Below the pieces are notes generated by a model that was not told the DNA's origin, searched no databases, and saw only the letters and a list, made by a program, of their open reading frames with translations. Below, in pieces: positions 25,054-35,012 of a DNA stretch of 64,000 nt. Numbering within the stretch: position 1 is the first letter of the stretch; the number at the start of each line of letters is the position of its first letter. The stretch spans positions 937,501 through 1,001,500 of the forward strand of contig CALZFC010000268.1 in NCBI GenBank assembly GCA_945643635.1, given 5' to 3'. The stretch is from Allodiplogaster sudhausi (lineage: Eukaryota; Nematoda; Chromadorea; Rhabditida; Diplogasteridae). Position numbers and translations under genes: made by a program.

Positions 25054-26170
25054 TGCGAAGGAAGGTGCAGGTGCTGCAAACTGAGAAGAAATCGTTGATC
25101 TAACGATATTCCCGAGCCCACCATCAGTATTGCTATGGGAAGGCAGTGGGGAAACAGTCCACACTGTCAAAGGAAAGGTATCATCGGCTTGCTCATAGTC
25201 GTCCGAAGTGTATTGCGGAAGCGTTTGACTGGGAGGTCCCATGTTCGATGCCCGGCCGAGAACATATTCTTGCCGCTCTCTAGAGAAATTTTTTTCCATT
25301 TTCTTGTCATTTACGCATAAACTAAATGAGAATCTCAAACAAAACAAAAGAACAGACTCAAAAACCTAGAACCACTCCAGAAAAAAATTTCTTTTGTAGT
25401 TTGTAGACCTGTCTGCTGGAGCCAGCTTCCTTCTCAGTCAGCAAAAATCACGACCAGGCCCGTGCTAAATGCAGTAAACTCCAAACATATGAGAATACAG
25501 TCATTTACGAATCTTTTTTGCAAAACGGACTTCACTGTCGTATTCTCCATATTCGAAATAGGTTACCACACAAGCGAAATGGCACGAAAACGCTTATTCA
25601 GCGAGCTATTCCAGTTCATATTATTTATATCAATATTATTAATATTATTAATATTATTAATATTATTAATATCGGACCCAATAATGTTGGGCGGGACTGT
25701 ACATAAAGGAGCCCTGTTTTGTTTTTGTCCTTGGAAACGATGGCATTTGGGAAAATTCAATGTTATTGTTGAAGGAAAACGAAGGTCGCGGCCAGGCATA
25801 AAAAAATAACGAAATGTAACACCCACAAACTTTCATGGATCAATATTCCCAGATGACAATCAAAGTGAATTGGAATTCCGCTAGACTAGGTTTCGCAAGC
25901 TGAAAAGTTGTGGTGAAGTTACGAAAGGCTTCAATAGACATATGCAAACCTTTTGAGAACCTGTATTTTTCGCTAAGAATAGTGAACTTTTCCCTTTCTT
26001 TCTCTCTCTTTTTCATTCTGCCCCACCCTTCACCCGCCTTTTTTTCTCAAGAATTTCCATCCGTGGAAGTCATAAGAGGAGAACAAAGAGCATTCCGAGA
26101 AATTGACTTTCATCGAAGAAACAAGATATTCCTAGACTGATCACTTGTCATTGTCCGTTTTTGCTCCAGA
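24902..26170. other. Intergenic after unit A
   Basis: The first ~60 bases after the stop codon match the 3' flank of unit C. Then a GA tract (25016-25052) and an (ATT)n run at 25625-25670. A tRNA-like stretch sits at 25195-25262 (GCGTTTGACTGGGAGGTCCC, then GTTCGATGCCC), with the anticodon region shortened. No gene seen. Confidence 0.5.
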
Positions 26171-26204
26171 AATCGCACAGCATAACAGGCAGCCGGCACT
26201 AATT

Positions 26205-26309
26205 GTAAGTGAAAAATAAGAGAGCTGCCGTCTTCTTTCTCGTCATTCTCTGTGCGGTGGTCGTGTAAGTTTGAAGAAATCTTTATGTTCTATTTAAGTT
26301 AAATTTATG

Positions 26310-26349
<40 letters not shown>

Positions 26350-26515
26350 GTATATGAATATATCAATGGATATATTGTATTTTAAGGTTCGCTGAGTGAG
26401 CCAAATGTAGAGAAGTGCCGCATCGCTGCGGAGAAGGCCGTTTCGAAGTAAAAGAAGAGAGCGGCAGAGGTTAAGCAAATTGGAAAAAATGCATTGTCGA
26501 GAAATGCATTCTAAA
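26205..26515 (+). pseudogene. Decayed small secreted peptide gene
   Basis: A signal-peptide-like exon reads NKRAAVFFLVILCAVVV with ATA in place of the expected start ATG and a donor GTAAGT at 26265. After about 115 bases, VEKCRIAAEKAVSK is followed by an in-frame TAA and then KKRAAEVKQIGKNALSRNAF with a stop codon, as if a Lys codon had become TAA. It looks like a small cationic secreted peptide of nematode type that has been lost. No other copy is seen in the window. Confidence 0.4.
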
Positions 26516-26589
26516 CCATGGTGTGAGTTTCGTATTATCTTAAAAAAATATATATATACAATAAGATAAAATAAACTATTTAAAAAATG

Positions 26590-27237
26590 TTTCTAGAAAT
26601 GAAACCATGGAAACGACCGATGGATATCTTTCGAACTCATATCAGGCAAAAAAGATGCAATTTCCAGAGTGAATTGTGGTTGTTTTATATTGAGAGCTGC
26701 AGTCATCAGCTCGCTTTTTTCAGAAAGGATACACAAGTTATATTAAAAGGCAAGGAAAATTTAACATCGCAGTCCATGAAACAGTGTCAGAATGAAACTG
26801 CTCAATTCAAATCGATAAAATGTTCCTATCGTGAGTGAAATTCAACGAATCGATTTAAGTACATTTGGCTTAATTTGAAAGAAACATGTGCTTTCTATTC
26901 TTTCTCATTTGAAAGGAATCATCTCATCGGAGTATGCAATGAAATAGCGAATTTTGACGATTGGATTCGGGGAAACTGGAAGACTCGGTTTCACAGCTTA
27001 TTTCAGCAGCCAGGCCAGCATCTGCCAACAAGGAAGGCAACAACCGTCCTCGAAGAACCAGCGAGGATAGAATGATTATGTATTAATGCGTGAAAAATAA
27101 GAATGCAAATAAAAAAGTGGCTATGCTAATGAGGGGACGGGCAGGCATGAAGGAAACGTGCGGAAGTGGATATTCCACTGCAGCAAGTTCGAAATAGATC
27201 AAAATGCAAAATTTTGTTCCAAAACAACGTGGAGAAA
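26590..27237. repeat. Upstream duplicated block of units B and E (copy 1)
   Basis: Closely matches 43290-43898, including TTTCGAACTCATATCA, GAATCATCTCATCGGAGTAT and CAGCCAGGCCAGCATCT. The open frames inside differ by stops and indels between copies, so this is shared flanking DNA, not coding sequence. Confidence 0.8.
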
Positions 27238-27310
27238 TTGCTCCGAAACTCATCATTCACCTGCGCTGCTTCTCCTGCGAGTGGTCGGCTCTCCGATCAG
27301 CTCTCGGGCT
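27238..27310 (+). promoter_or_regulatory. Conserved core upstream element of array unit B
   Basis: Same element as upstream of unit A, with TCTCCTGCGAGTGGTCGGCT in place of TGGCCTGCGAGTGGTCGCCT. Confidence 0.6.
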
Positions 27311-27360
27311 TTCTCTTTCGCTCTCTTTCTCTCCCCTCTCTCCTCGTCTCTCTTCCCCTG

Positions 27361-28969
27361 ATGGCGCCCTCTCGTGCTACCTGCTCTCTCGCATTCTGCC
27401 TCTTTGTGCTCGCGCTTCTTCATGCGACTTCCGCCGGAGAATGCCACCCACCCTTTAAAATTGGGTTCTTCAACATTGGGTTCTTCCAAGAGGTTTTCAT
27501 TTTCTCAACCATTTTGAATTTCCTCAATTGGTACTTCTTTAGTTAAAGGTGTCCTAACAGAAGGGAGAGGGCTACTAAGTTTGAACACTTATTACAAACT
27601 TCATCTCGACTTGACTTTTCGAATCGAAAATGCTTCAACTGGGACAATGGAAGCGTGTGTGACGAGCTATGCAAGGTTTTTTCCCAATATTTGCCCACAA
27701 ATTGCGTCCACTACATTCGCAGCGATGGCAAGAATTCGCAACAATGCGAGATGTTGGCATACAGAAAATTCGAAATTGGTTAGAATTTGTGATATTTTAC
27801 ACTATACATACATATATCTTAGATGTATGGCTGTATGAATGTCGGAATTTAGTGTGGAGCAACGGCCCTTTCGACAAGATGAGGGTGGTCTGCGGAGCAT
27901 CGAACGACAAAAGCTGCCAACTCGATATGAGAGAGTATCGCAATGCCACGGCCAACATCATTGCCTATCTTGGAGAAAGCCGCATGCAAAGCCAATCCGC
28001 AGGAACTTTTCCATTGGCTAACCTTGATCAGGTTACAGTAATACTAAATTAAACTTAGTACAATCTTTCTTGCTTCAGTATACTCTCATTATTAAAAAAA
28101 AAACTACTTTTAGAAGATGTCCAAAATAAAAATATGAAAAATCCTTTCATTTTTCACAGGTGAAAGCGATTCTTAATGGCACATATCTCCCGTTCAATAG
28201 GTGAGATTTTCTATCATTAAGGTATGAATTATGGACTGATGACGAAAAATAATTTGCATATAAAAAAATTAATTTCAGCACAACCACCACGAGCACTTCC
28301 AAGACCACGTTGGATTTCTTATTTTTATATTTTTATTCCAGTCATTTCCCGTCAATTTAGTTTTATACCCTATAAACAAAAGGAAACATTGCAGCCCAAC
28401 AACGACTTCCACCACTGAGCCAACGAAGACATCCACCGCCATGTTGGGAGTCTAAGAAGAATTTTTAAATTCATTTTTGTTCGATGAATTTTAAACACGA
28501 CGAACCAAGGAATAAATTGCAGCCCAAGCCCATGACGCACTGAGCCAATGACGACATCCACTTCCATGTACGGACATTAAAGAAGATTTTTTGTCGTATT
28601 TGGATCTTGCTCGAAATTTAGAGAAGGAAAATGAATAAAAAATATATCTTTTGTAAAGTCAGAAAAATACATAAGAGAGTTTAATGAAGAGAAAACATTA
28701 TCTGTGAAAATTCCCTATTTATGTTTTTAGCTCGTCCTTTCTGCAAAAAGTAGCGCTGCCGCATCTGAAGCCGATCTACACATTTCCCGTACGCTATAAT
28801 AATAATAATAGAAATGTTTACTTCTATGATAAAAATTGGTTTTCCTAAAGGATAATTCCCTTTAAAGTTCTTCTGGGTCGGTGTGGCCTTCTTCACTGTC
28901 GCCGTTCTGATTTCTCTGGCTGTTATTGTGCTTCAGTGCTGCGAGATCGATTCCGTTCTCACATCCTAA
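27361..28969 (+). CDS. Array unit B: Cys-rich ectodomain, Thr-rich stalk, type 2 membrane tail; one lost acceptor
   Basis: Exons 27361-27492, 27622-27778, 27853-28031, 28160-28200, 28279-28308, 28395-28442, 28731-28788 and 28868-28969 give 248 aa. The signal peptide is as in A. The ectodomain has FNWDNGSVCDELC...CVHYIRSDGKNSQQC and VVCGASNDKSCQL, then VKAILNGTYLPFNR and two Thr-rich exons. SSFLQKVALPHLKPIYTFP and the tail FFWVGVAFFTVAVLISLAVI complete it. The exon 2 acceptor reads TTTTCG where units C and E have TTTTAG, so this splice may fail. A further Thr-type exon (28523-28567) holds an in-frame TGA but is in phase 2-2 and can be skipped. The stop codon is followed at once by ATGAATAAA. 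Confidence 0.55.
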
Positions 28970-29418
28970 ATGAATAAAACTTGTTGTTTTTGTATGATTT
29001 CGAGACAGAGGCAAAAATTGATTTGGCTATCGAAGACAATACATTGTTGCTTAATGCTCGATTTGAACGGAAGCTTGTCGAGAAAAAAAAGTTATTTGAC
29101 ATATAAATAACGTTTTTTGTGTGAGACAAGAGATTTAAGAGAGCTCTCATCTTTCCCCCTTGAAAGAAACCAATCATCTCTTACCAAATAATTTCGGAGT
29201 ATGCAATGTAATAGGCATAGTCTGATGATAAGATGGAAGAGTGGGTTTCACGGTTTATCTCAGCTACCAGGCCTGCATCGACCATCAAAGAGGGGAAGCA
29301 ACCACTCACGAAGAGCGAGCGAGCTATAAATACAATGACTATAAATACAATGCGAGCAAACAAGAACGAAAAAAATGCATCAAAATGCAAAATAGTGCTC
29401 CAAAACAACGTGGTCAAA

Positions 29419-29455
29419 TTGCTCCGAAACTCATCATTAACCCGAGCTGGCTTCC
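29419..29455 (+). promoter_or_regulatory. Partial core upstream element of array unit C
   Basis: TTGCTCCGAAACTCATCATT and CCCGAGCTGG are kept. The CGAGTGGTCG...CGATCAG part is deleted, so the CT-rich leader follows directly. Confidence 0.5.
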
Positions 29456-29511
29456 TCTGCGCTCTCTTTCTCTCCCCTCCTTCCCTTCTCTCTCCTCGTC
29501 TCTCTTCCCTG

Positions 29512-31549
29512 ATGGAGACCTCTCGTGCTACCTGCTCTCTCGCATTCTGCCTCTTTGTGCTCGCGCTTCTTCATGCGACTTCCGCCGGCGAATGTCACCC
29601 ACCCAAAACCTTACCCAGAAATACCCAGGAAATTGTAAGATTTTTTTTCTTCAAATATTCCTAATTTTCTCAAATCGTACCCTGGGCACTATTATTCAAT
29701 GCCCTATCGGGGAGGGAAGCCCTAACAGAAAGGGAAGTGCTCGTACTTTTGAACGCCTATTACAAACTTGATCCCGACTTGACTTTTAGATTGTTTCATG
29801 CGTCGACTGGGACAATGGAAGTCGGTGTGAAGAGCGCTGCAATAAGCTGCCAGAGAAATACGGAAATTGCGTCCACTACATTTACAGAAATGGCAAGACA
29901 TCGCAACAATGCGAACGCGGCGCACTCAGAGAATTCACAATAGGTTATAATTTGCGATAATCATATTTTGCACTTCTTCACATATACATAAATAAGAGTA
30001 AACGCCAACGTTTACAATAATAAAATTTGGGAATGACGGAATATTTAAATTACCATTACTTGTAAAGACAACATGAGAAACTATCGCGAGGCAATTACCA
30101 ACATCATTGCCTATCTTGGAGAAAGCCGAATGCAAAGCCAATTCGCCGGAAAGTTGCCTTTAGATGGCTTTGATCAGGTTATAGAAACAATAAATTAATT
30201 AATGTACACCATTTTGCTTCACTAGTAAACGGTAATTTTGTAAAATAAAATTTTTAAATAACTTTATCATAATGTATAAAATTAAAATTAAAAACTCCAG
30301 TCATTTTTCACTGGTTAAAGCGATTCTAAACGACACATATCTACAGTATAATACTAGGTGATCTTTTTAATCATGAATGTACACAACCATGAATTATGGC
30401 TTGAAAATAAGATAAAAAAGATTTTTGCATTTTAGTATTACGATAAAGAATAGAATAAAGAGTGAAAAACAAAAGCTATCGCGCCACCTCAATAATCTCA
30501 GCAGGTAATGTTCAGGCGTTTTAGCTATGTATATTAGAAACATTGCAGCTCAACGCCGACCGCGACCAGTACAACCGAAACTTCCACTGGGCCAACGACG
30601 ACATCCACTGCTATGCTGGAGAGACTAAGAAGATTTCTTTTTCTTTTTTTCGAATTTTTAAATTTTTTATTGAGAAATATAAAATTTGCGAGACTCATGT
30701 GGGCTAGAGTAATAATTGCATGAATCTAGTGCCACTACGTGACTTATGAAAAGAGTAAGGGATGAGATACTAGTCACGTAGAGATAACTTGAACAACAAA
30801 CAACACTGTAGCTTAAAGCTTTCTCTAAAGCAACTAAATTGCAGCCCAACAACGACCACGACCAGTTCAACTACAACCATCACCGTGCCAATGACGACAT
30901 CCACTACCACGTGGGAGAGTCTAAGAATATTTAGTTATTAATCAACGGCTTGCGTGCATTCTCGGAATTGAAAAAAAAAATGCCGACTTCGACTTCCACC
31001 ATAGAGTCTTACAACAATTCCTTTATAATTCATTGAGTTGTCCAATGATTTTCGAAGAAGCGCCGATATTAGACATCGGACTTGTAAACCACACTCTAAT
31101 CCTCGATTGCTATTTAAAAGCAGCGGATTTCTGCCATAAACGAAATAGCACAAATGAAGGAGTACTCCTTCAGCGGAGGGATAGTCGGAATTTGAATTGA
31201 ATTTCTTTCTTTTCGGTGGTTGCCCAACTTCTTAGCCTTTTTATCTGTGCACAGTATACTTATTTTAGAGACGAGAATGACCAAGTTGTCGACGACGACG
31301 AAGAATTGTTCGAATTTGAAATTTATCTTGATAGGTGAAATTAGTTGATCGAATTATCTAGCGAATTTTCGTTTCGAGAGGCAAGTTTAAGTGAATTTAA
31401 TTTTAATTTCATCACTAATTTAGTTTTTATGGGCTTGAAACTTTTTCAGGTCCACTGAAGCCTGGTTCGCAATCTACTTCGCCGTCCTCTTCTCTGAAAT
31501 GTTCATTGCATCAATTACTTTCCTGCTCATTTACCCTTTTGGTATTTGA
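29512..31549 (+). pseudogene. Array unit C: degenerate copy with type 1 membrane tail
   Basis: Exon 1 (29512-29634, METSRATCSLAFCLFVLALL) and exon 2 (29790-29943, VSCVDWDNGSRCEERC...CVHYIYRNGKTSQQC) are intact. The first half of exon 3, with its two cysteines, is replaced by unrelated sequence, leaving only NIIAYLGESRMQSQ near 30100. The exon 4 acceptor reads CACTG instead of CACAG. Thr-rich exons follow at 30549-30614 (donor GC) and 30845-30910, then an acidic exon at 31269-31334 (VVDDDEELFEFEIYLD) and the tail at 31450-31549 (IYFAVLFSEMFIASITFLLI). The last exon and its 3' flank are nearly identical to unit A, pointing to recent conversion. Confidence 0.7.
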
Positions 31550-32003
31550 TGAATAAAGTTATTCTGTTGAATTTATCTTCTTGTTGACAAAGATCAGGAA
31601 ATCGTCATAAGAGGTGAATTTATTAAGAGAAAACATTGCCATGACGATTAGTTCTTTGGCAAATACATTTGTATTGCACGCTACCAGTGTCCATTGATCC
31701 AAATCGAAATAATACACCCAAACGACATTGGGTTTTGTGACCTGGGCTGAAAGTACTACTGACTTTCCTGGGTTTGCTATAAAGTCATCCCCCAGGGTTT
31801 TCTTACTTTTTGCCCCGTGGACCCTAGCATAAGTTGCGTCCTATCGCTCTGCACACAATAAAGGAAGCGCTAATTGTAAGATCAACGTTTCTGGCCACGA
31901 TTTGAATCCCTCAAACGGATCCTAACGCGACCTGAATTTAGCCATTGCAAATCGTTCCTTTGGAATCGCTGGTGAGAAGGAATGAATCACGAATTTTACA
32001 CCA
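31550..32003. other. Intergenic after unit C
   Basis: The first ~65 bases match the 3' flank of unit A. No gene is seen before the foldback element. Confidence 0.5.
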
Positions 32004-33523
32004 GCCGCACGATTAATCTCCCTCGAGGACACAGACAAGCGTCTCTGACATGTCCAGGACATTTTATTGTCCACGACATTTCAGAGACAGTTGGGAGACA
32101 TGTCAGGAACAAATTTTCCAAAATGAGCAGCGAATGGAGGCGTCCAAATTTATGGTTCTATATATTTGTCCTTTATTTTCTTTATATGACATGCTCACGT
32201 TGCATTTTTTGACAATGGAGAGCAAAGAACATTGCACAAAACAGCATTGGATATCAATGATCTTGGCAACACTGACAACTTTTGAGTTTTTAATACTTAT
32301 AATCAGCATTAGAAAACATTATTGCAGATATTTTGAATTCCTTTCCAGCAACAAATCGCCGATAAAAGTAAACTCCATAGATATCTCCTTCCATTACTTC
32401 ATTATGTCAAAACACAAAGAGTTATGAATAACAAGTTTATCAAAAAAACAAGAGGCAGAGAGCGAAAGACTTAGTCGAGGAGGCCGAATATCATGTCATT
32501 TTACTCCTCCTTCTCTTCCTTCTTCTCCGTCTTCTCCTATTCCGGAGCGGTGGCCGGCGCGGCGGCGGCAGCCGCAAGCAGCCGCGGCTCCGCCTCCCTT
32601 CGAGCCACCGGCAAACTGTTCGGGCAGCGACTTGGCCGCCAAACGAGTCTCTACCCAGCTGCAATCACAACAAGCTGATTGCAATCACAACAAGCTGAAC
32701 ACAACAAGCAACGAAAGGGCAACAATTATGGAAAAGACGATTTAACAAACATTCCCTTGCTTTACTATAACTTAGGGTAACAGGAATATCTTGCAAGAAT
32801 ATTTTGTAGCCCACTTCAAAAAACTAAAAAAAACACGAAGAAAAATATGATGAACAAGCAAAAAAAAAAGAGAAACGAAGGAAGACCGCTCCTTCTCAGC
32901 GTCTTCGTCGATACCAACGGAACTGAGGATGTTCTGGAGTTGGAAGTGGAAGTGCTTTGCCACCACGAACGCCTAGACGTAACGAACATCTTCTGAAAGC
33001 GGAAAATATTTTTTTATTCGCCGGTCAAGTGGGCGGATCTCATCTATTTAATCATCATAACGTATTTGAGAACAAATCACAGAATTATGTTAGCAAAACG
33101 ACAAAGGATGCGAATTAAAAAAAATTTTTTTTTTGAAAACTGCTTCTCCTACCCAAAGTAGCAGCTACAGTACGTATAAACAGTACGATTGAGCTTTCAA
33201 TGAGACAAAGTCATAACTTTTGTCTCGGAGACACGAAATGACATTCGGCGTGTTTGTTTCGCCTCTCTTCAAATTGCATACTCTCTCGCCTTCCCAGGAT
33301 GTCATGGACATTGTCCCAGACATTCTCAGTGTCTTGGACATAATATTTTTCCAATAGTGTCTGCGACATTTCAAAGACACCTGAGAGACCGATGCGAGAC
33401 ACGTGTATTAACATAGGTATTTTTCTTAGTGTCTGCGACATTTGTCTGCCACCCCAGAAAATGTCCTGGACATATCCGAGACGCTTGTCCGTGTCCTCGA
33501 GGGAGATTAATCGTGCGGCAGCA
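32004..33523. mobile_element. Foldback (inverted-repeat) element carrying a ribosomal pseudogene
   Basis: The left arm at about 32004-32073 (GCCGCACGATTAATCTCCCT and on) is matched in reverse at about 33459-33523 (ending AGGGAGATTAATCGTGCGGC) with few differences over about 65 bp. Inside each arm are many short GTCCxGGACAT/GTCTGCGACAT repeats. No transposase ORF is visible, so this is a non-autonomous element. The outer ends and any target duplication are not clear. A P2 pseudogene occupies 32471-32990. Confidence 0.7.
32471..32990 (-). pseudogene. 60S acidic ribosomal protein P2 pseudogene
   Basis: Read on the minus strand: RYV, a stop, then AFVVAKHFHFQLQNILSSVGI and DEDAEKE match the P2 N-terminus. 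After an intron-like gap come AAKSLPEQFAGGSKGGGAAA, then in a shifted frame AAAPATAPE, a stop, EKTEKKEEKEE, a stop, and NDMIFGLLD with TAA. The last part corresponds to the eukaryotic P1/P2 end (SDDDMGFGLFD). At least three stop codons and one frameshift make it non-functional. An intron-like interruption ending TGATTGCAG suggests a DNA-level copy and not a processed transcript. Confidence 0.8.
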
Positions 33524-33671
33524 TTCACCAGAATTTATCATCATCATACTCCTAAAATTTCTACCTATTCTTGAAGAATACGAGAAATCGAATTTCACAC
33601 TCGGCATATTTTTTCCATCGGCATCCCTCTATTATTTTTTTTTAATTTCCCGCCACTTTTTAGCATATTCA

Positions 33672-34469
33672 ATGATAATCGGATCCTCCTCTCCGCCTCA
33701 CCCTCATTTCTTCTTCCACTCACCGAATCTCACTCATTCTCCCTCGTGGCGCTCGTCGCGCCCGGTCGGTTCTCTTCCGCTCTACTCGCAGGTCTCTTCT
33801 TATTTCAAGGTAATCCCCTCGTTACTTTTTTCCTTTATTATATCAATCCCTTATCTTTGGAGAGACCTTATTAAAGCTCAGCCTATTCTACAATTAAAAA
33901 TAACTAAACCTCTCAAAATGTTAAAGGGAATAATGTTTCTTTTCTAATATGTTTAAATAAATGAAACTAGTTTATTTTTTCAGAGAGTCGAAAGAAGACG
34001 CTTCGAGAATGCCGTCGATCTCATCCGAGCTGGCGTCACTTACGGCGATCGACATGACTCCTGCCAACTCTGAGGTAAAGCCAGGACCCTCCTCTTCACC
34101 TCTCTCTCTCTCTATCTCTCTCTCTCTCCCTCTTCTCTCTCTCTCCAGAAGACGGATGAGGAACCATTCGTGATGGAGCCATGGAAGAGATGCAGCTATG
34201 TTGAGCAGCTGAGGAGACAGCGAGACGACGAGAAGGCGCAGAGGAACAAAGTTAGAGACGCAGAGGAATCTCTCTCTCTCGCTCTCTCTCTCTCTCTCAA
34301 CAACCTCTTTCTCTTTTGGGAGGAAGACTATTTTAAAAAACCTCAGCCTGGTGGATTTTAGACTAAGTAGTGAAAAATTTGTTTTGTGGTTTCTAAAAAA
34401 AATGGGAACAACTCGGTTGAGTCCTGTTTTCATATTTAAATCATCTCAAATCTCTCTTTCTCTCTCCCC

Positions 34470-34509
<40 letters not shown>

Positions 34510-34918
34510 CTTTCTCTCTCTCTCTACATCTCTCTCCTTTCAGCGTGCTCCCTCTCCCGGTCTCTTTCGCTCTCCTCCTCCGCCTTCTCGCTTCTCGGAT
34601 GGCTTTCTGAACAAGGAAGAGCGCACCACTCTGAGGTGGGTAGATGTCCCCCCTGACACTCCCTCCCTCTTGTCTTCTTTTCTTCCATCCCTCTCTCTTT
34701 CTCTCTCTCACGCCCATCTCTCTCTGCCTCCTTCTGATCTTTCTCCTTCTCTCTCTCTCCCTCTTTCTCTCTTTCTCTCCCTTCTATCTCTATTTCAGCC
34801 GCCCAACTGCAACTGCAGAACGGCCCCATCCGGCATCTTTCACTCCATCCACGAAGACATTCTTGTCGGGACAGAGAGAAAGGGCTCAAGATACCCTCTA
34901 TCTTGACGTTTTCTCCAG
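33672..34918 (+). CDS. Unrecognised Pro/Ser/Arg-rich protein
   Basis: Probable exons are 33672-33809, about 33988-34074, 34149-34250, 34544-34635 and 34799-34918, separated by CT-filled introns. The frame closes from the second exon on: SKEDASRMPSISSELASLTA, then TDEEPFVMEPWKRCSYVEQL with a charged helix (RRQRDDEKAQRNK), APSPGLFRSPPPPSRFSDGF, and RPTATAERPHPASFTPSTKT. The first junction is unsure: the strong acceptor TTTTTTCAG gives the wrong phase and CAGAGAG|TCG would be needed. Either the reading continues to a stop codon at 35010-35012 or another exon follows. It is likely a disordered intracellular protein. No domain recognised. Confidence 0.45.
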
Positions 34919-35012
34919 GTCTAAGATGCCGAAGTGCCTCATTATTCGCTGTAGGCCTAGATTAACATATTCCTGGTGCAGTACGGTAGCTCTAGAATAC
35001 CGTACTCTTTGA

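Noticed and set aside
25195..25262. Functional tRNA gene
   Set aside because: The B-box and T-loop are good, but the anticodon arm is shortened and no closed acceptor stem can be drawn.
26587..27075. ORFs of 66-83 codons upstream of unit B
   Set aside because: The partner block at 43290-43740 does not keep the same frame, so this is duplicated non-coding flank.
30667..31153. Minus-strand ORFs inside unit C
   Set aside because: They lie antisense across the introns and Thr exons of the pseudogene and have no family features.
33165..33607. Minus-strand ORFs containing repeated VQD/MSQT words
   Set aside because: They read through the GACAT-type repeats of the foldback element arm and are not proteins.
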